Source: Methylibium petroleiphilum PM1 (lineage in GTDB: Bacteria; Pseudomonadota; Gammaproteobacteria; Burkholderiales; Burkholderiaceae_C). From it: a stretch of DNA of 64,000 bases. The notes beneath the pieces are model-generated. The model saw only the letters and a list, made by a program, of their open reading frames with translations, did no database searches and was not told the origin of the DNA. The stretch is taken from the NCBI RefSeq assembly GCF_000015725.1, contig NC_008826.1, positions 372,001 through 436,000 of the forward strand, written 5' to 3'. Position numbers and translations under genes: made by a program. Positions 35,527 through 45,764 of the stretch are shown piece by piece; position 1 is the first letter of the stretch, and each line of letters opens with the position of its first letter.

Positions 35527-36474
35527 ATGTATCGCAAAGCTTTCCTCCGCACAGCGATCGGCCTGGCCATTGGCCTGGCCGGCGTCGCCGCCACCACCAG
35601 CGCGCTCGCCCAGGCGCAGCATGACGGCAGTGCTGCCAAGCCGCTGCGCGTGATCCTCGTGCCCGCCGACGGGGGCACCGAAGACGGCACGAAGAAGGAC
35701 TTCCAGCCCATCTTCGGCGCCATCGGCCAGGCCACCGGCCTGCGCTTCGACATCAAGGTCGGCCAAAGCTACTCGGCCGTGGTCGAGGCCATGTGCAACG
35801 GCGCCGCCGACATCGCCTGGTACGGCCCCGCCACCTACCTGCAGGCCAAGGCCCGGGGCTGCTCCGAGCTGCTGGCGCTGGCCGTACGCCACGGTGAGTC
35901 GGTCTACTACTCGGGCATCTTCGCGCGCACCGATGCCGGCATCAACGGCGTGGCCGACCTCAAGGGCAAGCGCATCGCGCTGGGCGACGTGAACTCGACC
36001 TCGAGCTTCAACGTGCCGGTGGCGATGATGATCGCCGGCGGCGTGGACCCGGCCCGCCAGGCCGGCTCCATCAACATGGCCGGCAGCCACGCCAATGTGC
36101 TCAAGGCGCTGGCCGAGGGCCTGGTCGATGCCGGTGGCGCGTCCTTCGACTCGTTCGAGAAGGCCGTGAACGCCAAGGCCCTGGACCCGAGCAAGGTCAA
36201 GGTCATCGCCAAGAGCACGCCGATCCCCTATCCGCCGCTGGCCATTCACCCGAAGGTGAGCGACGGCGTCAAGGCCAAGCTGCGCGACGCCTTCAACAAC
36301 GTCGACAAGCTGCCCGGCATCAGCAAGGACCAGATCCGCGGCTACGGCGGCGGGAAGGTCGACGGCTACACCGCCAAGGTCAGTGAAGCCGACATGGCAG
36401 CCGCCGGGAAGATGTTCGAGCTGGTCACCGACACGGTCAAGACCGACATCATGAAGAAGGCCAGCGCGCGCTGA
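35527..36474 (+). CDS. phnD: PhnD phosphonate-binding protein, copy B
   Basis: Identical to 3457..4404, signal peptide included. Confidence 0.94.
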   Translation: MYRKAFLRTAIGLAIGLAGVAATTSALAQAQHDGSAAKPLRVILVPADGGTEDGTKKDFQPIFGAIGQATGLRFDIKVGQSYSAVVEAMCNGAADIAWYGPATYLQAKARGCSELLALAVRHGESVYYSGIFARTDAGINGVADLKGKRIALGDVNSTSSFNVPVAMMIAGGVDPARQAGSINMAGSHANVLKALAEGLVDAGGASFDSFEKAVNAKALDPSKVKVIAKSTPIPYPPLAIHPKVSDGVKAKLRDAFNNVDKLPGISKDQIRGYGGGKVDGYTAKVSEADMAAAGKMFELVTDTVKTDIMKKASAR

Positions 36475-36487
36475 TCGCCCCTTGTGC

Positions 36488-36506
36488 GGCTGCCGCGTCG
36501 GCAGCC
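36488..36506 (+). promoter_or_regulatory. phnD-phnC intergenic hairpin, copy B
   Basis: Same GGCTGCC/GGCAGCC stem as at 4418..4436. Confidence 0.45.
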
Positions 36507-36569
36507 TTCAACCCAAGAGTCACCCGCGCGGCTTCGCCCGCCGGGTGCTCCCGCCACGCGGAGCAACCC

Positions 36570-37388
36570 ATGATCGAATTCCAGCATCTCGGCAAGACCT
36601 GGCCCGACGGCACGCGGGCTCTGTCCGATGTCAGCCTGCAGGTCCCGCGCGGCCAGTTCTGCGTCGTGCTGGGCCCCTCGGGCGCCGGCAAGTCGACGCT
36701 GCTGCGCGCGGTCAACGGACTGATGCGGCCGACCGAGGGCCGGCTGACGATCGACGGCATTGAGTTCAATGCCGACACCGAACGCGCCCTGCGCCAGCGC
36801 GTGGCGATGATCCACCAGCATTTCAACCTGACGCTGCGCATGAGCGTGGCCGGCAACGTGCTGTCGGGCCTGCTGCCGGTGGTGTCCACGGGTCGCGCGC
36901 TGCTGGGCTGGTTCACGCCCGAACACCGGCGCAAGGCCTGCGCGCTGCTGGAGCGCGTGGGTCTCGATCCCCGGCACCTGCGCCGCCGTGCCGGTGAACT
37001 CTCCGGCGGCCAGCAGCAGCGCGTGGGCATCGCGCGCGCCTTCATGCTCGACCCCGAGGTCGTGCTCGCCGACGAACCTGTGGCCAGCCTCGACCCCAAG
37101 ATCTCGCGCGACATCCTCGCGCTGGTGCGCGAAGCGGCCCGCGAGCGCAACACCACCGTGCTGTGCAGCCTGCACCAGGTGGACCTGGCGCGCGAGTTCG
37201 GCGACCGCATCGTCGGCATGCGCGACGGCCGCGTCGTCTTCGACGGCACGCCGGCCGAGTTCAGTGACGAGCGGGTGCAGCAGCTCTACGCCGGCGCCCA
37301 TTGGGATGACCAGCCGGCCGATGAGCACGGCAGTTCGACGGTCGCGGCGCCGCTCGATGCCCAGGGCCGCCAGCCGCTGGCGGCATGA
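36570..37388 (+). CDS. phnC: PhnC transporter ATPase, copy B
   Basis: Identical to 4500..5318; Walker A, signature and Walker B intact. Confidence 0.95.
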   Translation: MIEFQHLGKTWPDGTRALSDVSLQVPRGQFCVVLGPSGAGKSTLLRAVNGLMRPTEGRLTIDGIEFNADTERALRQRVAMIHQHFNLTLRMSVAGNVLSGLLPVVSTGRALLGWFTPEHRRKACALLERVGLDPRHLRRRAGELSGGQQQRVGIARAFMLDPEVVLADEPVASLDPKISRDILALVREAARERNTTVLCSLHQVDLAREFGDRIVGMRDGRVVFDGTPAEFSDERVQQLYAGAHWDDQPADEHGSSTVAAPLDAQGRQPLAA

Positions 37389-37423
37389 GTGGACGTGATG
37401 CAGCACCCCGCGGAGTGAACGCC

Positions 37424-38449
37424 ATGCTTGCCAAGCCCATCCCCGTGCCGCCGCAAGGCACCCAGCTCGAATGGCGCCTCGACCCGCCGTACAGCGCCAA
37501 GCACCTGCTGGTCGTGATCGGCCTGCTGGCCCTGCTGCTGTGGACTGGGCATCGCACCGAGATGGACCGCATGGTGGCCATGAGTGTCCAGGCCGTCGGC
37601 AAGCTCGTCGGCCTGGCCGACGACTCGCAGGTCGTGCGAGGCCTGTCGCGGGTCGGCACGGCGATGTGGCCGCCGGCGATCAGCGAGCAGGAAGACGTGG
37701 CCCGCCTGCCCGGTCTGGACCGTGACCGCTTGCCGCCCTTGGCCTATATCGAGGTGCAGGAGCGCACCGAGCAGCGGCTGAACCCGCAGACGCTGAAGAT
37801 GGAAGCCTCCGTCGAGCGCACCGAGACGCTGGTCAAACCCGTGGGCTATCTCTGGACGGTCACGGTGAAGATGCTGGAGACCTTGGAGATTGCGCTCTGG
37901 GGCACGATCCTGTCGGTGCTGCTGTCGGTGCCGCTGGCGTACTTTGCGGCGCGCAACTACACGCCGTACCGGGCCACCTACACGCTGGCCCGCGGCACGA
38001 TCAGCCTGCTGCGCTCGGCGCCCGAGCTGATCGTGGCGCTGTTCCTGGTGCTGGCCTATGGCTTCGGGCCGATCGCCGGTGTGCTGGCACTCGGGCTGCA
38101 CGCGGCCGGCTTCCTGGGCAAGTTCTACGCCGAAGACATCGAGAACGCCGACAAGAAGCCGCAGGAGGCGCTGGAGGCCATCGGCGCCGGCAAGCTCAAG
38201 ACGTTGTGGTACGGCGTGCTGCCGCAGGTGCTGCCGCAGTACATCGCCTACACGCTGTACATCCTGGACCGCAACGTGCGCATGGCCACCGTCATCGGCC
38301 TGGTGGGCGCCGGCGGCATCGGCCAGGAGCTCAAGGGCCGCTTCGACATGTTCCAGTACGACCACGTGGCCACCATTCTGATCGCGATCTTCGTCGTGGT
38401 CTTCCTGCTCGACCAGTTCTCGGCCCGCCTGCGCGCGCGGCTGATGTGA
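37424..38449 (+). CDS. phnE: PhnE transporter permease, copy B
   Basis: Identical to 5354..6379; the alternative upstream start is at 37385. Confidence 0.93.
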   Translation: MLAKPIPVPPQGTQLEWRLDPPYSAKHLLVVIGLLALLLWTGHRTEMDRMVAMSVQAVGKLVGLADDSQVVRGLSRVGTAMWPPAISEQEDVARLPGLDRDRLPPLAYIEVQERTEQRLNPQTLKMEASVERTETLVKPVGYLWTVTVKMLETLEIALWGTILSVLLSVPLAYFAARNYTPYRATYTLARGTISLLRSAPELIVALFLVLAYGFGPIAGVLALGLHAAGFLGKFYAEDIENADKKPQEALEAIGAGKLKTLWYGVLPQVLPQYIAYTLYILDRNVRMATVIGLVGAGGIGQELKGRFDMFQYDHVATILIAIFVVVFLLDQFSARLRARLM

Positions 38450-38456
38450 GGACGCC

Positions 38457-38957
38457 ATGACCCACCACTCATTGATCGGTCCCGCACCCGTGATCGAACG
38501 GCGCCACCTGGTCGCCTGCCTGTCGGCGGCCGGCCGCGAGGCCGTGCTGAGCACGGCCGCCCAGCTCAGCGAAGGCCTGACAGTGACGCCGCTGCAGCCG
38601 GCCGAGGCCGGCCTGGCGCTGATGCAGTGGCGCGACGCCGTGCAGCACCAGCCCTTCTTCCTGGGCGAGGTGCCGATGGCGCGCGCGGCAGTCGCGCTGG
38701 TCGACCACCGGGGCGAACGCGCCGAGGGCGGCGCCGTGGTGATGGCCGACGACGCCGAGCTGGCCCAGGCGCTGGCGTTGCTGGACGCCGTCTTCGCCCA
38801 CCGCTGGCCCGGCGCCGACGCGGTGGACGCCCTCGCGGCGCGCGGCGCGCAGGCCCGCGAGGCTCTCCGCACCGTCCGGCAGGCAGGGCTGCAGCGCACG
38901 CGCGTGGACTTTGCGCTGCTGGCCGAGGCCGATGAGGACGAGGAGGGCGCCGCATGA
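38457..38957 (+). CDS. phnG: PhnG, copy B
   Basis: Identical to 6387..6887, overlapping phnH by four bases. Confidence 0.92.
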   Translation: MTHHSLIGPAPVIERRHLVACLSAAGREAVLSTAAQLSEGLTVTPLQPAEAGLALMQWRDAVQHQPFFLGEVPMARAAVALVDHRGERAEGGAVVMADDAELAQALALLDAVFAHRWPGADAVDALAARGAQAREALRTVRQAGLQRTRVDFALLAEADEDEEGAA

Positions 38958-39541
38958 AGCCCGCCGATTGGTGGACGCCGCAGGCGCAGCAGCAGGCCTT
39001 TCGTGCCGTGCTCGACGGCTTCGCCCGGCCTGGCACCCGCGTGCCGGCCACGCCACCAGGTGCGGTGCTGATGTTCCTGTCGGCGGTGCTCGACGAGTCG
39101 GTGAGCCTGGCCGATCCGGGGGGCGTGCTGGGTGCGGACCTGCGGCGTCTGCTGCTCGCACCGACGGCGCCTGCGGCGCTGGCACGCTTCGTCCTGCTCG
39201 ATGGCCGCAGGCCACCCGAGGCTGGCTTCGAGCCGGCGCTGGGCACGCTGGAGTCGCCCGAAGGCGGCGCCACGCTGCTGCTGACCGTGGACGCCGTGGG
39301 CAGCAGCCGATCGGAGGCGACTCAGGAAGAGGACGTGGTGCTGCACCTGCAGGGCCCGGGCGTGGCGGGCACGCGCACCCTGGCCGTGAGCGGGCTGCAT
39401 CCCGACTGGCTGGCGCGGCGCGCGGCCTGGGTCGCGGCCTACCCGCTGGGCGTGGACATCGTGCTGGCGGCGCCCGATGCGCTGGTGGCGCTGCCGCGCA
39501 CCACGCGCATCGAGATCACGGCCGTGGCCGGGGAGCACTGA
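38954..39541 (+). CDS. phnH: PhnH, copy B
   Basis: Identical to 6884..7471. Confidence 0.92.
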   Translation: MKPADWWTPQAQQQAFRAVLDGFARPGTRVPATPPGAVLMFLSAVLDESVSLADPGGVLGADLRRLLLAPTAPAALARFVLLDGRRPPEAGFEPALGTLESPEGGATLLLTVDAVGSSRSEATQEEDVVLHLQGPGVAGTRTLAVSGLHPDWLARRAAWVAAYPLGVDIVLAAPDALVALPRTTRIEITAVAGEH

Positions 39542-39543
39542 GC

Positions 39544-40686
39544 ATGGGCTATGTGGCCATCAAGGGCGGAGAGACAGCCATCCGCGAAGCCGCCCGCGTG
39601 CTGGAGTTCCTGCGCGCACAAGGAGGCGGCGCGCCGCTGGCGGTGGATGCCGTGCGGGATCAGCTTCACTTCCTGACCGGGCGCGTCATCGGTGAAGGAG
39701 GCCTGTACGACCCCGACCTGGCGGCGCTGGCGCTCAAGCAGGCCGCGGGCGACACGCTGGAGGCGGCGTTCTTCCTGCGGGCGTTCCGCTCGACGCGGGC
39801 GCGCCTGGCGGTGACCGACGCCCACGACGGTGGCGGCATGCGCCTGGTGCGCCGCATCTCCTCGGCCTTCAAGGAGATCCCGGGCGGCCAGATGCTGGGC
39901 CCGACGCCGGACTACCTGCAGCGCCTGTTCCGCTTCGAGCAGTTGGCCGAAGGCCGCGAGGCCTTCCAGGCCCTGGCGCGCGAGTGGCTGCACGACTTGC
40001 CGAGCCCGGACCTGCCCGACAGCTTCCCGAAGGTGGTGGACGCCCTGCGCGCGGAGGGCCTGCTCCCGGCGCCGCCCGACGCGGCGGCACCGGCCTTCGA
40101 CATCACCCGCGACCCGCTGGTGTTCCCGGTGTCGCGCAGTGCGGCCCTGGCCACCATGAGCCGCGCCGAGACGGGCTCGATGCTGGCCATCGCCTACTCC
40201 AACATGCGCGGCTACGGCGACGTGCACCCGACGGTGGCCGAGCTGCGCGTGGGCTACGTGCCGCTGATGCTGCCGCACCCGCTGACCGGCGAGCCGGTCG
40301 AGGCCGGCGAGGTGCTGGTCACCGAATGCGAGGTGGTGGCCATGTACACACCGACCGAGGAGCCCGGGGCGAAGCCGGTGTTCTCGCTCGGCTACGGCGC
40401 CTGCTTTGGCCACAACGAGGTCAAGGCGATCTCGATGGCCATCCTCGACCGCTCGCTGCAGAAGGGCATGGCGGGCACCCCCGACAACCCCAGCGAAGAC
40501 CCCGAGTTCGTGCTGCTGCACATCGACGGAGTCGACTCGATGGGCTTCTGCACTCACTACAAGATGCCGCACTACGTGACCTTCCAGTCCGACATGGACC
40601 GCCTGCGCGCGACGCGGGCCAGGCAGACAGGGCAGCCCCATCAGGCCGTGCCCGCCGAGCAGCCGATCTCTGGAGGCCAGGCATGA
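39544..40686 (+). CDS. phnI: PhnI, copy B
   Basis: Identical to 7474..8616; the start is the ATG two bases after phnH. Confidence 0.93.
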   Translation: MGYVAIKGGETAIREAARVLEFLRAQGGGAPLAVDAVRDQLHFLTGRVIGEGGLYDPDLAALALKQAAGDTLEAAFFLRAFRSTRARLAVTDAHDGGGMRLVRRISSAFKEIPGGQMLGPTPDYLQRLFRFEQLAEGREAFQALAREWLHDLPSPDLPDSFPKVVDALRAEGLLPAPPDAAAPAFDITRDPLVFPVSRSAALATMSRAETGSMLAIAYSNMRGYGDVHPTVAELRVGYVPLMLPHPLTGEPVEAGEVLVTECEVVAMYTPTEEPGAKPVFSLGYGACFGHNEVKAISMAILDRSLQKGMAGTPDNPSEDPEFVLLHIDGVDSMGFCTHYKMPHYVTFQSDMDRLRATRARQTGQPHQAVPAEQPISGGQA

Positions 40687-41582
40687 GCACCACCCACCGC
40701 AGCGCCGGCTATGCCTTCGGCTTCCTGGACGACCGCGCCAAGAAGGAACTGCGCCGGTCGATGCTCAAGGCGGTGTGCCTGCCCGGCTACCAGGTGCCGT
40801 ACGCCTCGCGCGAGATGCCGATCGCACGCGGCTTCGGCACCGGCGGGCTGCAGCTGACACTGGCCCTGATCGGCCCTACCGACACCGTCAAGGTGATCGA
40901 CCAGGGGGCCGACGAGTCGGTCAACGCGGTCAACCTGCGCCAGTTCGTCGAGCTGACCTGTCCCGGCACACGCACCACCCCGCACGCGGGCGAAGCCACG
41001 CTGATCCAGACGCGGCACCGCATCCCCGAACGGCCGCTGAGGGCCGACCAGATCCTCGTGCTGCAGGTGCCGTACCCCGACCCGCTGGTGGTGGTCGAGC
41101 CGTCGGAGGAGCGGCGCAAGACCATGCACGGCGAGGGCGACTACGCCCGGCTGTGGGTCAAGCTGTACGAGGACATGGTGCACTTCGACGAGATCACGAT
41201 CTCGCACCGCTACCCGACGCGCATCGCCGGCCACTACGTCATCGACCCCAGCCCGATCCCGCGCTGGGACGTGCCCAAGCTGCACCAGGCCGAGTGCCTG
41301 TACCTGTTCGGGGCCGGGCGCGAGAAGAAGATCTATGCCGTGCCGCCGCACACCGACGCGGTGCCGCTGACCTTCGACGACGTGGCCTTTCGCGTCGAGG
41401 ACTTCACCGACCCGGCCACCGGCCGGCGCTTCGCGTGTGCGCGCTGCGGCGCCACCGACAGCTTCCTGGACGAGCTGATCGGCGAGGACGGGCGCAGGAC
41501 GCACCAGTGCTCGGACGCTGGCCACTGTCTGGAGCGCCTGAACGCGCAGTCGGCGGCCCAAGACACGCGGGAGGCGGCATGA
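40683..41582 (+). CDS. phnJ: PhnJ C-P lyase, copy B
   Basis: Identical to 8613..9512, all four cluster cysteines kept. Confidence 0.95.
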   Translation: MSTTHRSAGYAFGFLDDRAKKELRRSMLKAVCLPGYQVPYASREMPIARGFGTGGLQLTLALIGPTDTVKVIDQGADESVNAVNLRQFVELTCPGTRTTPHAGEATLIQTRHRIPERPLRADQILVLQVPYPDPLVVVEPSEERRKTMHGEGDYARLWVKLYEDMVHFDEITISHRYPTRIAGHYVIDPSPIPRWDVPKLHQAECLYLFGAGREKKIYAVPPHTDAVPLTFDDVAFRVEDFTDPATGRRFACARCGATDSFLDELIGEDGRRTHQCSDAGHCLERLNAQSAAQDTREAA

Positions 41583-42430
41583 ACACGAAGCCCGATGCCA
41601 TCCTGGACGTGAGCGGCCTGACCCGGCTTCACGGCAGCGGCTGCACACGCTGCATCGAATCCACCGGCCCCGAGGCCGGCACCAACGTCTGCCCGCACTG
41701 CGGCAGCGTGGTGGCCTGCGCGGACGTGAGCTTCAGCCTGATGCGCGGCGAGGTGCTGGGGGTGATGGGCGAGTCGGGCAGCGGCAAGTCCTCGTTGGTG
41801 CGGCTGCTGTACGGCGACGATGCGCCGACGCGCGGCAGCGTGCGGTTTCGCGACCCCGACGCGCCCGCGGAGGCCATCGACCTGCTGGCGCTCAACGCGC
41901 AGCAGGCCCGCCGCCTGCGCAACCGGCGCTTCGGCATCGTCTACCAGAACCCGCACCTGGGCCTGAACTTCCAGGTCAGCGCCGGCGGCAACATCGCCGA
42001 GCGGCTGCTGATGAGCGGCGAGATGCGCTACGCGCACATCCGTGAACGCGCCATGCAGCTGCTGTCGCGCTGCGAGGTGCCGGCCACGCGCATGGACGAG
42101 CTGCCCGGGCGCTTCTCGGGCGGCATGCAGCAGCGGGTGCAGATCGCCCGCGCGCTGGCCACCGACCCGCCGCTGCTGTTCCTCGACGAGGTGACGACGG
42201 GCCTGGATGTGTCGGTGCAGGCGCGCATCCTCGACCTGATCCTGGAGCTGCAGCACCAACTGGGCGTGTCGATGATCGCCGTCACCCACGACCTGGGCGT
42301 GATCCGCATGCTGGCCTCGCGCACGCTGGTGATGAAGATGGGCCGTGTCGTCGAGTCCGGCCTGACCGACCAGATCCTCGAAGACCCCCAGCATGCGTAC
42401 ACGCAGCAGCTGGTGGCCTCGGCACTGTGA
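41579..42430 (+). CDS. phnK: PhnK with cysteine-rich insert, copy B
   Basis: Identical to 9509..10360, including the paired CX2C insert before Walker A. Confidence 0.92.
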   Translation: MNTKPDAILDVSGLTRLHGSGCTRCIESTGPEAGTNVCPHCGSVVACADVSFSLMRGEVLGVMGESGSGKSSLVRLLYGDDAPTRGSVRFRDPDAPAEAIDLLALNAQQARRLRNRRFGIVYQNPHLGLNFQVSAGGNIAERLLMSGEMRYAHIRERAMQLLSRCEVPATRMDELPGRFSGGMQQRVQIARALATDPPLLFLDEVTTGLDVSVQARILDLILELQHQLGVSMIAVTHDLGVIRMLASRTLVMKMGRVVESGLTDQILEDPQHAYTQQLVASAL

Positions 42431-42441
42431 GGGACCGCGCC

Positions 42442-43185
42442 ATGACCCCCTGGATCCTCAAGGCCGACAAGCTCGACAAGCACTTCTTCCTGCACGAGCA
42501 GGCGCGCCGGATTCCTTCGACCTTCCAGGTCGACCTCGAGCTGCATCCCGGGCAGCTGCTGGCCATCACCGGGCCGTCGGGCGCCGGCAAGTCCTCGCTG
42601 CTGAAGTGCGTCTGGCGCACCTACCTGCCCACCGGCGGCCACCTGTGGCTGCGCGAGGCCGATGGCGCGCTCACCGACCTGGCCACGGCCAGCGAGCAGC
42701 ACATGCTGGCCCTGCGGCGCACCGAGCTGGGCAGCGTCACGCAGTTCCTGCACTGCCTGCCGCGCAAGAGCGCGCTGGACGTGGTGGCGCAGCCGCTGGT
42801 CGATGCCGGCGTGCCGCTGGCGCAGGCGCGCGAGCGTGCGGCCGAGCTGCTGCGGCGGCTGAACGTGCCTTCGCACCTGTGGGCGGTTGCGCCGGCCACG
42901 TTCTCCGGCGGCGAGCAGCAGCGCATCAACCTGGCGCGCGGGCTGATCCGCCCGGTGCGCCTGCTGCTGCTGGACGAGCCCACGGCCAGCCTGGACCAGG
43001 TCTCCCGCGACTGCGCGATCGCGTTGCTGCGCGAACTCAAGGCCGCCGGCACCGCGATGCTGGCGATCTTCCACGACCCGGCGCTCGTGAGCGCGCTGGC
43101 CGATGGCGAGGTGCGGGTGTTGCCGCATCCGTCGCTCCCGGGCGGCAGCGCCAGTGCGGATCAACCTCATAGGCAGGCGGCATGA
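42442..43185 (+). CDS. phnL: PhnL, copy B
   Basis: Identical to 10372..11115; the alternative GTG start is at 42427. Confidence 0.92.
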   Translation: MTPWILKADKLDKHFFLHEQARRIPSTFQVDLELHPGQLLAITGPSGAGKSSLLKCVWRTYLPTGGHLWLREADGALTDLATASEQHMLALRRTELGSVTQFLHCLPRKSALDVVAQPLVDAGVPLAQARERAAELLRRLNVPSHLWAVAPATFSGGEQQRINLARGLIRPVRLLLLDEPTASLDQVSRDCAIALLRELKAAGTAMLAIFHDPALVSALADGEVRVLPHPSLPGGSASADQPHRQAA

Positions 43186-44381
43186 CGACATCCACCACCA
43201 CCTCTTCCATCGCCCACCACGCGGCCCCGATGCTGTACCTGACCCACGCGCGCGTGGTGCTGGCCGACACCACCCTCGACGACGCCGCCGTGCTGGTGGC
43301 CGACGGGCGCATCGAGGCCATCTGCCCGAGCGCGGCGCCCGCAGGCGCCCGCGAGATCGACCTGACGGGGCGCATCCTGATGCCAGGCATGATCGACCTG
43401 CATTGCGATGCGCTGGAGAAGGAGGTCGAGCCGCGGCCGGGCGTGCACTTCCCGCTCGACTTCGCGTGTGCGCAGGCCGACAAGCGCAATGCCGCGGCCG
43501 GCATCACGACGGTGTTCCACGCGCTGTCCTTCGCCAACCACGAACTCGGCGTGCGCAACAACGCCTTCGCCGCCGACATCGCCCGTGCCGTGACGGCGTG
43601 GCAGCCGCATGCGCTGGTGGACAACCGCGTGCACGCCCGCTATGAAGTGACCGACGAGTCGGCGCCGCCCTTCCTGGTGGACCTGCTGCAGCAGGGCCAG
43701 GCCCACCTGGTCAGCTTCATGGACCACACGCCGGGTCAGGGGCAGTTCAAGGACGTGACGGCCTTCCGCAGCTACCTGGCCCGAAGCTACAAGACCAGCG
43801 AGGCGGAACTCGACGCCATCGTGGCGCGCAAGCAGGCCGCGGCGCTGGGCGCGGCCGAGCGCATCGCGCAGGTGGCCCAGGTGGCACGCGAGCGCGGCGT
43901 GGCGGTGGCCAGCCACGACGACGATTCGCCGGAGAAGGTCGAGGCCGTCGTTGCCTTCGGTGCGGCGATCTCGGAATTCCCGGTCAACCTCGCGACGGCG
44001 CGGGCCGCGCGGGCGCAGGGGCTGGCCACGCTGTTCGGCGCACCCAACGTGCTGCGCGGAAAGTCCCAGTCCGGTTCGATGCGCGCGCTCGACGCGGTGC
44101 TCGAAGGCGTGGCCGACTGCCTGTGCGGCGACTACTCGCCCGCCGCGCTGCTGCCCTCGGTGCTGCGCCTGCCCGAACTGGCCGGCATCGGCCTGCACGA
44201 GGCCGTGGCGCTGGTGACCGCCAACCCGGCACGGGCGGCCGGGCTGCACGACCGCGGTCGCATCGCCAGTGGCCTGCGCGCCGACCTCATCGCGGTGAAG
44301 GCGCTGGGCGGCCTGCCGCAGGCCGAGTACGTGTGGGTGCACGGTGCCCCGGCGCTGAGCGCGCACTTCGACCACGCCTGA
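43182..44381 (+). CDS. phnM: PhnM diphosphatase, copy B
   Basis: Identical to 11112..12311. Confidence 0.93.
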   Translation: MTTSTTTSSIAHHAAPMLYLTHARVVLADTTLDDAAVLVADGRIEAICPSAAPAGAREIDLTGRILMPGMIDLHCDALEKEVEPRPGVHFPLDFACAQADKRNAAAGITTVFHALSFANHELGVRNNAFAADIARAVTAWQPHALVDNRVHARYEVTDESAPPFLVDLLQQGQAHLVSFMDHTPGQGQFKDVTAFRSYLARSYKTSEAELDAIVARKQAAALGAAERIAQVAQVARERGVAVASHDDDSPEKVEAVVAFGAAISEFPVNLATARAARAQGLATLFGAPNVLRGKSQSGSMRALDAVLEGVADCLCGDYSPAALLPSVLRLPELAGIGLHEAVALVTANPARAAGLHDRGRIASGLRADLIAVKALGGLPQAEYVWVHGAPALSAHFDHA

Positions 44382-44403
44382 GGCGGCTTGCCTGGAGACT
44401 GCC

Positions 44404-44991
44404 ATGTCCGCACGATTGATCTATGTGGTCGGCCCTTCGGGCAGCGGCAAGGACAGCCTGCTGCGCTATGCCCGCGAGAAGCTGGCCGACGACCCCGGCG
44501 TGGTGTTCGCGCACCGCTACATCACCCGGCCCGCCGACGCCGGTGGCGAGAACCATGTCGCGCTGACCCCCGCCGAGTTCGCCAGTCGCCTGCGCAATCG
44601 GCTGTTCGCGCTGGCCTGGGAGAGCCACGGCCACGCCTACGGCATCGGCATCGAGATCAACCAGTGGCTGGCCAAGGGCGCCTCGGTGGTGGTCAACGGC
44701 TCGCGCGAGTACCTGGGCGAGGCCGGCCGGCGCTTCCCGGAACTGCTGGCGGTGCGCATCGAGGTGCCCACCGAGGTGCTGCGGTCGCGCCTGCTGGCGC
44801 GGGGTCGCGAGGATGCAGCGTCGGTCGAGCAGCGGCTGGAACGGCATCGCCGCATGCAGGCTGTTCCTCAGCAGACCACACAGTCGGCCTGCGCGGGCCA
44901 TGTGATCACCAACGACGGACCACTGGAACGCGCCGGGGACCTGCTGGTGGCTCTGGTGCGCCAGCACGCCGGGCAGCCGCTGTGCGCGTGA
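44404..44991 (+). CDS. phnN: PhnN ribose bisphosphokinase, copy B
   Basis: Identical to 12334..12921. Confidence 0.93.
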   Translation: MSARLIYVVGPSGSGKDSLLRYAREKLADDPGVVFAHRYITRPADAGGENHVALTPAEFASRLRNRLFALAWESHGHAYGIGIEINQWLAKGASVVVNGSREYLGEAGRRFPELLAVRIEVPTEVLRSRLLARGREDAASVEQRLERHRRMQAVPQQTTQSACAGHVITNDGPLERAGDLLVALVRQHAGQPLCA

Positions 44992-45764
44992 CCTTCCTGG
45001 GTACCGGCGCGGCCGGCGGCGTGCCGCTGTACGGCTGCACTTGCGTGGCCTGCGAACGGGCGGCCCGCGACCCGAGCCGGATGCGGCGTCCGTGCAGCGC
45101 CCTGATCGAGCACGCGGGCACCCGGGTGCTGGTCGACGCCGGGCTGACAGACCTGCACGAGCGCTTTGTGCCGGGCGCGCTCGACGCCATCGTGCTGACG
45201 CACTTCCACCCCGACCACGTGCAGGGCCTGTTTCATCTGCGGTGGGGGCGCGGTGCGCCGATCCCGGTGCACGCGCCGCCCGACGCCGAGGGCTGCGCCG
45301 ACCTGTACAAACATCCGGGCCTGCTGGACTTCCAGCGCCTGGCCAAATTGGAGCCGCAACGCATCGGGGCCCTGAGCTTCACGCCCTTGCCCCTGGTGCA
45401 CTCCAAGCCGACCTTCGGTTATGCCGTGCAGGCCGAGGACGGGGCCCGGTTCGCCTACCTGACCGATACGCTGGGCCTGCCGCCCCAGACCGAGACGTTC
45501 CTGCAGGCCTGGCAGGCCGACGGGCTGGCGCTCGACTGCAGTTTCCCGCCGCAGGAGGCGCCGCCGCGCGGCCACAACGACTGGCCGATGGCGCTGGACA
45601 CGATCGAGCGCGTGGCCCCGCGCCGGGCGTGGCTGACGCACATCGGCCATGCCCTCGATGCGTGGATGATGCAGACGAATCCGGCTCTGGCCGGGAATGT
45701 GTCGGTGGCGCGGGATGGGGAACAGATCGAGCTGGGCCGCGGGCAGCCGCTCGGCCACCCATGA
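44982..45764 (+). CDS. phnP: PhnP phosphodiesterase, copy B
   Basis: Identical to 12912..13694, GTG start. Confidence 0.92.
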   Translation: MRVTFLGTGAAGGVPLYGCTCVACERAARDPSRMRRPCSALIEHAGTRVLVDAGLTDLHERFVPGALDAIVLTHFHPDHVQGLFHLRWGRGAPIPVHAPPDAEGCADLYKHPGLLDFQRLAKLEPQRIGALSFTPLPLVHSKPTFGYAVQAEDGARFAYLTDTLGLPPQTETFLQAWQADGLALDCSFPPQEAPPRGHNDWPMALDTIERVAPRRAWLTHIGHALDAWMMQTNPALAGNVSVARDGEQIELGRGQPLGHP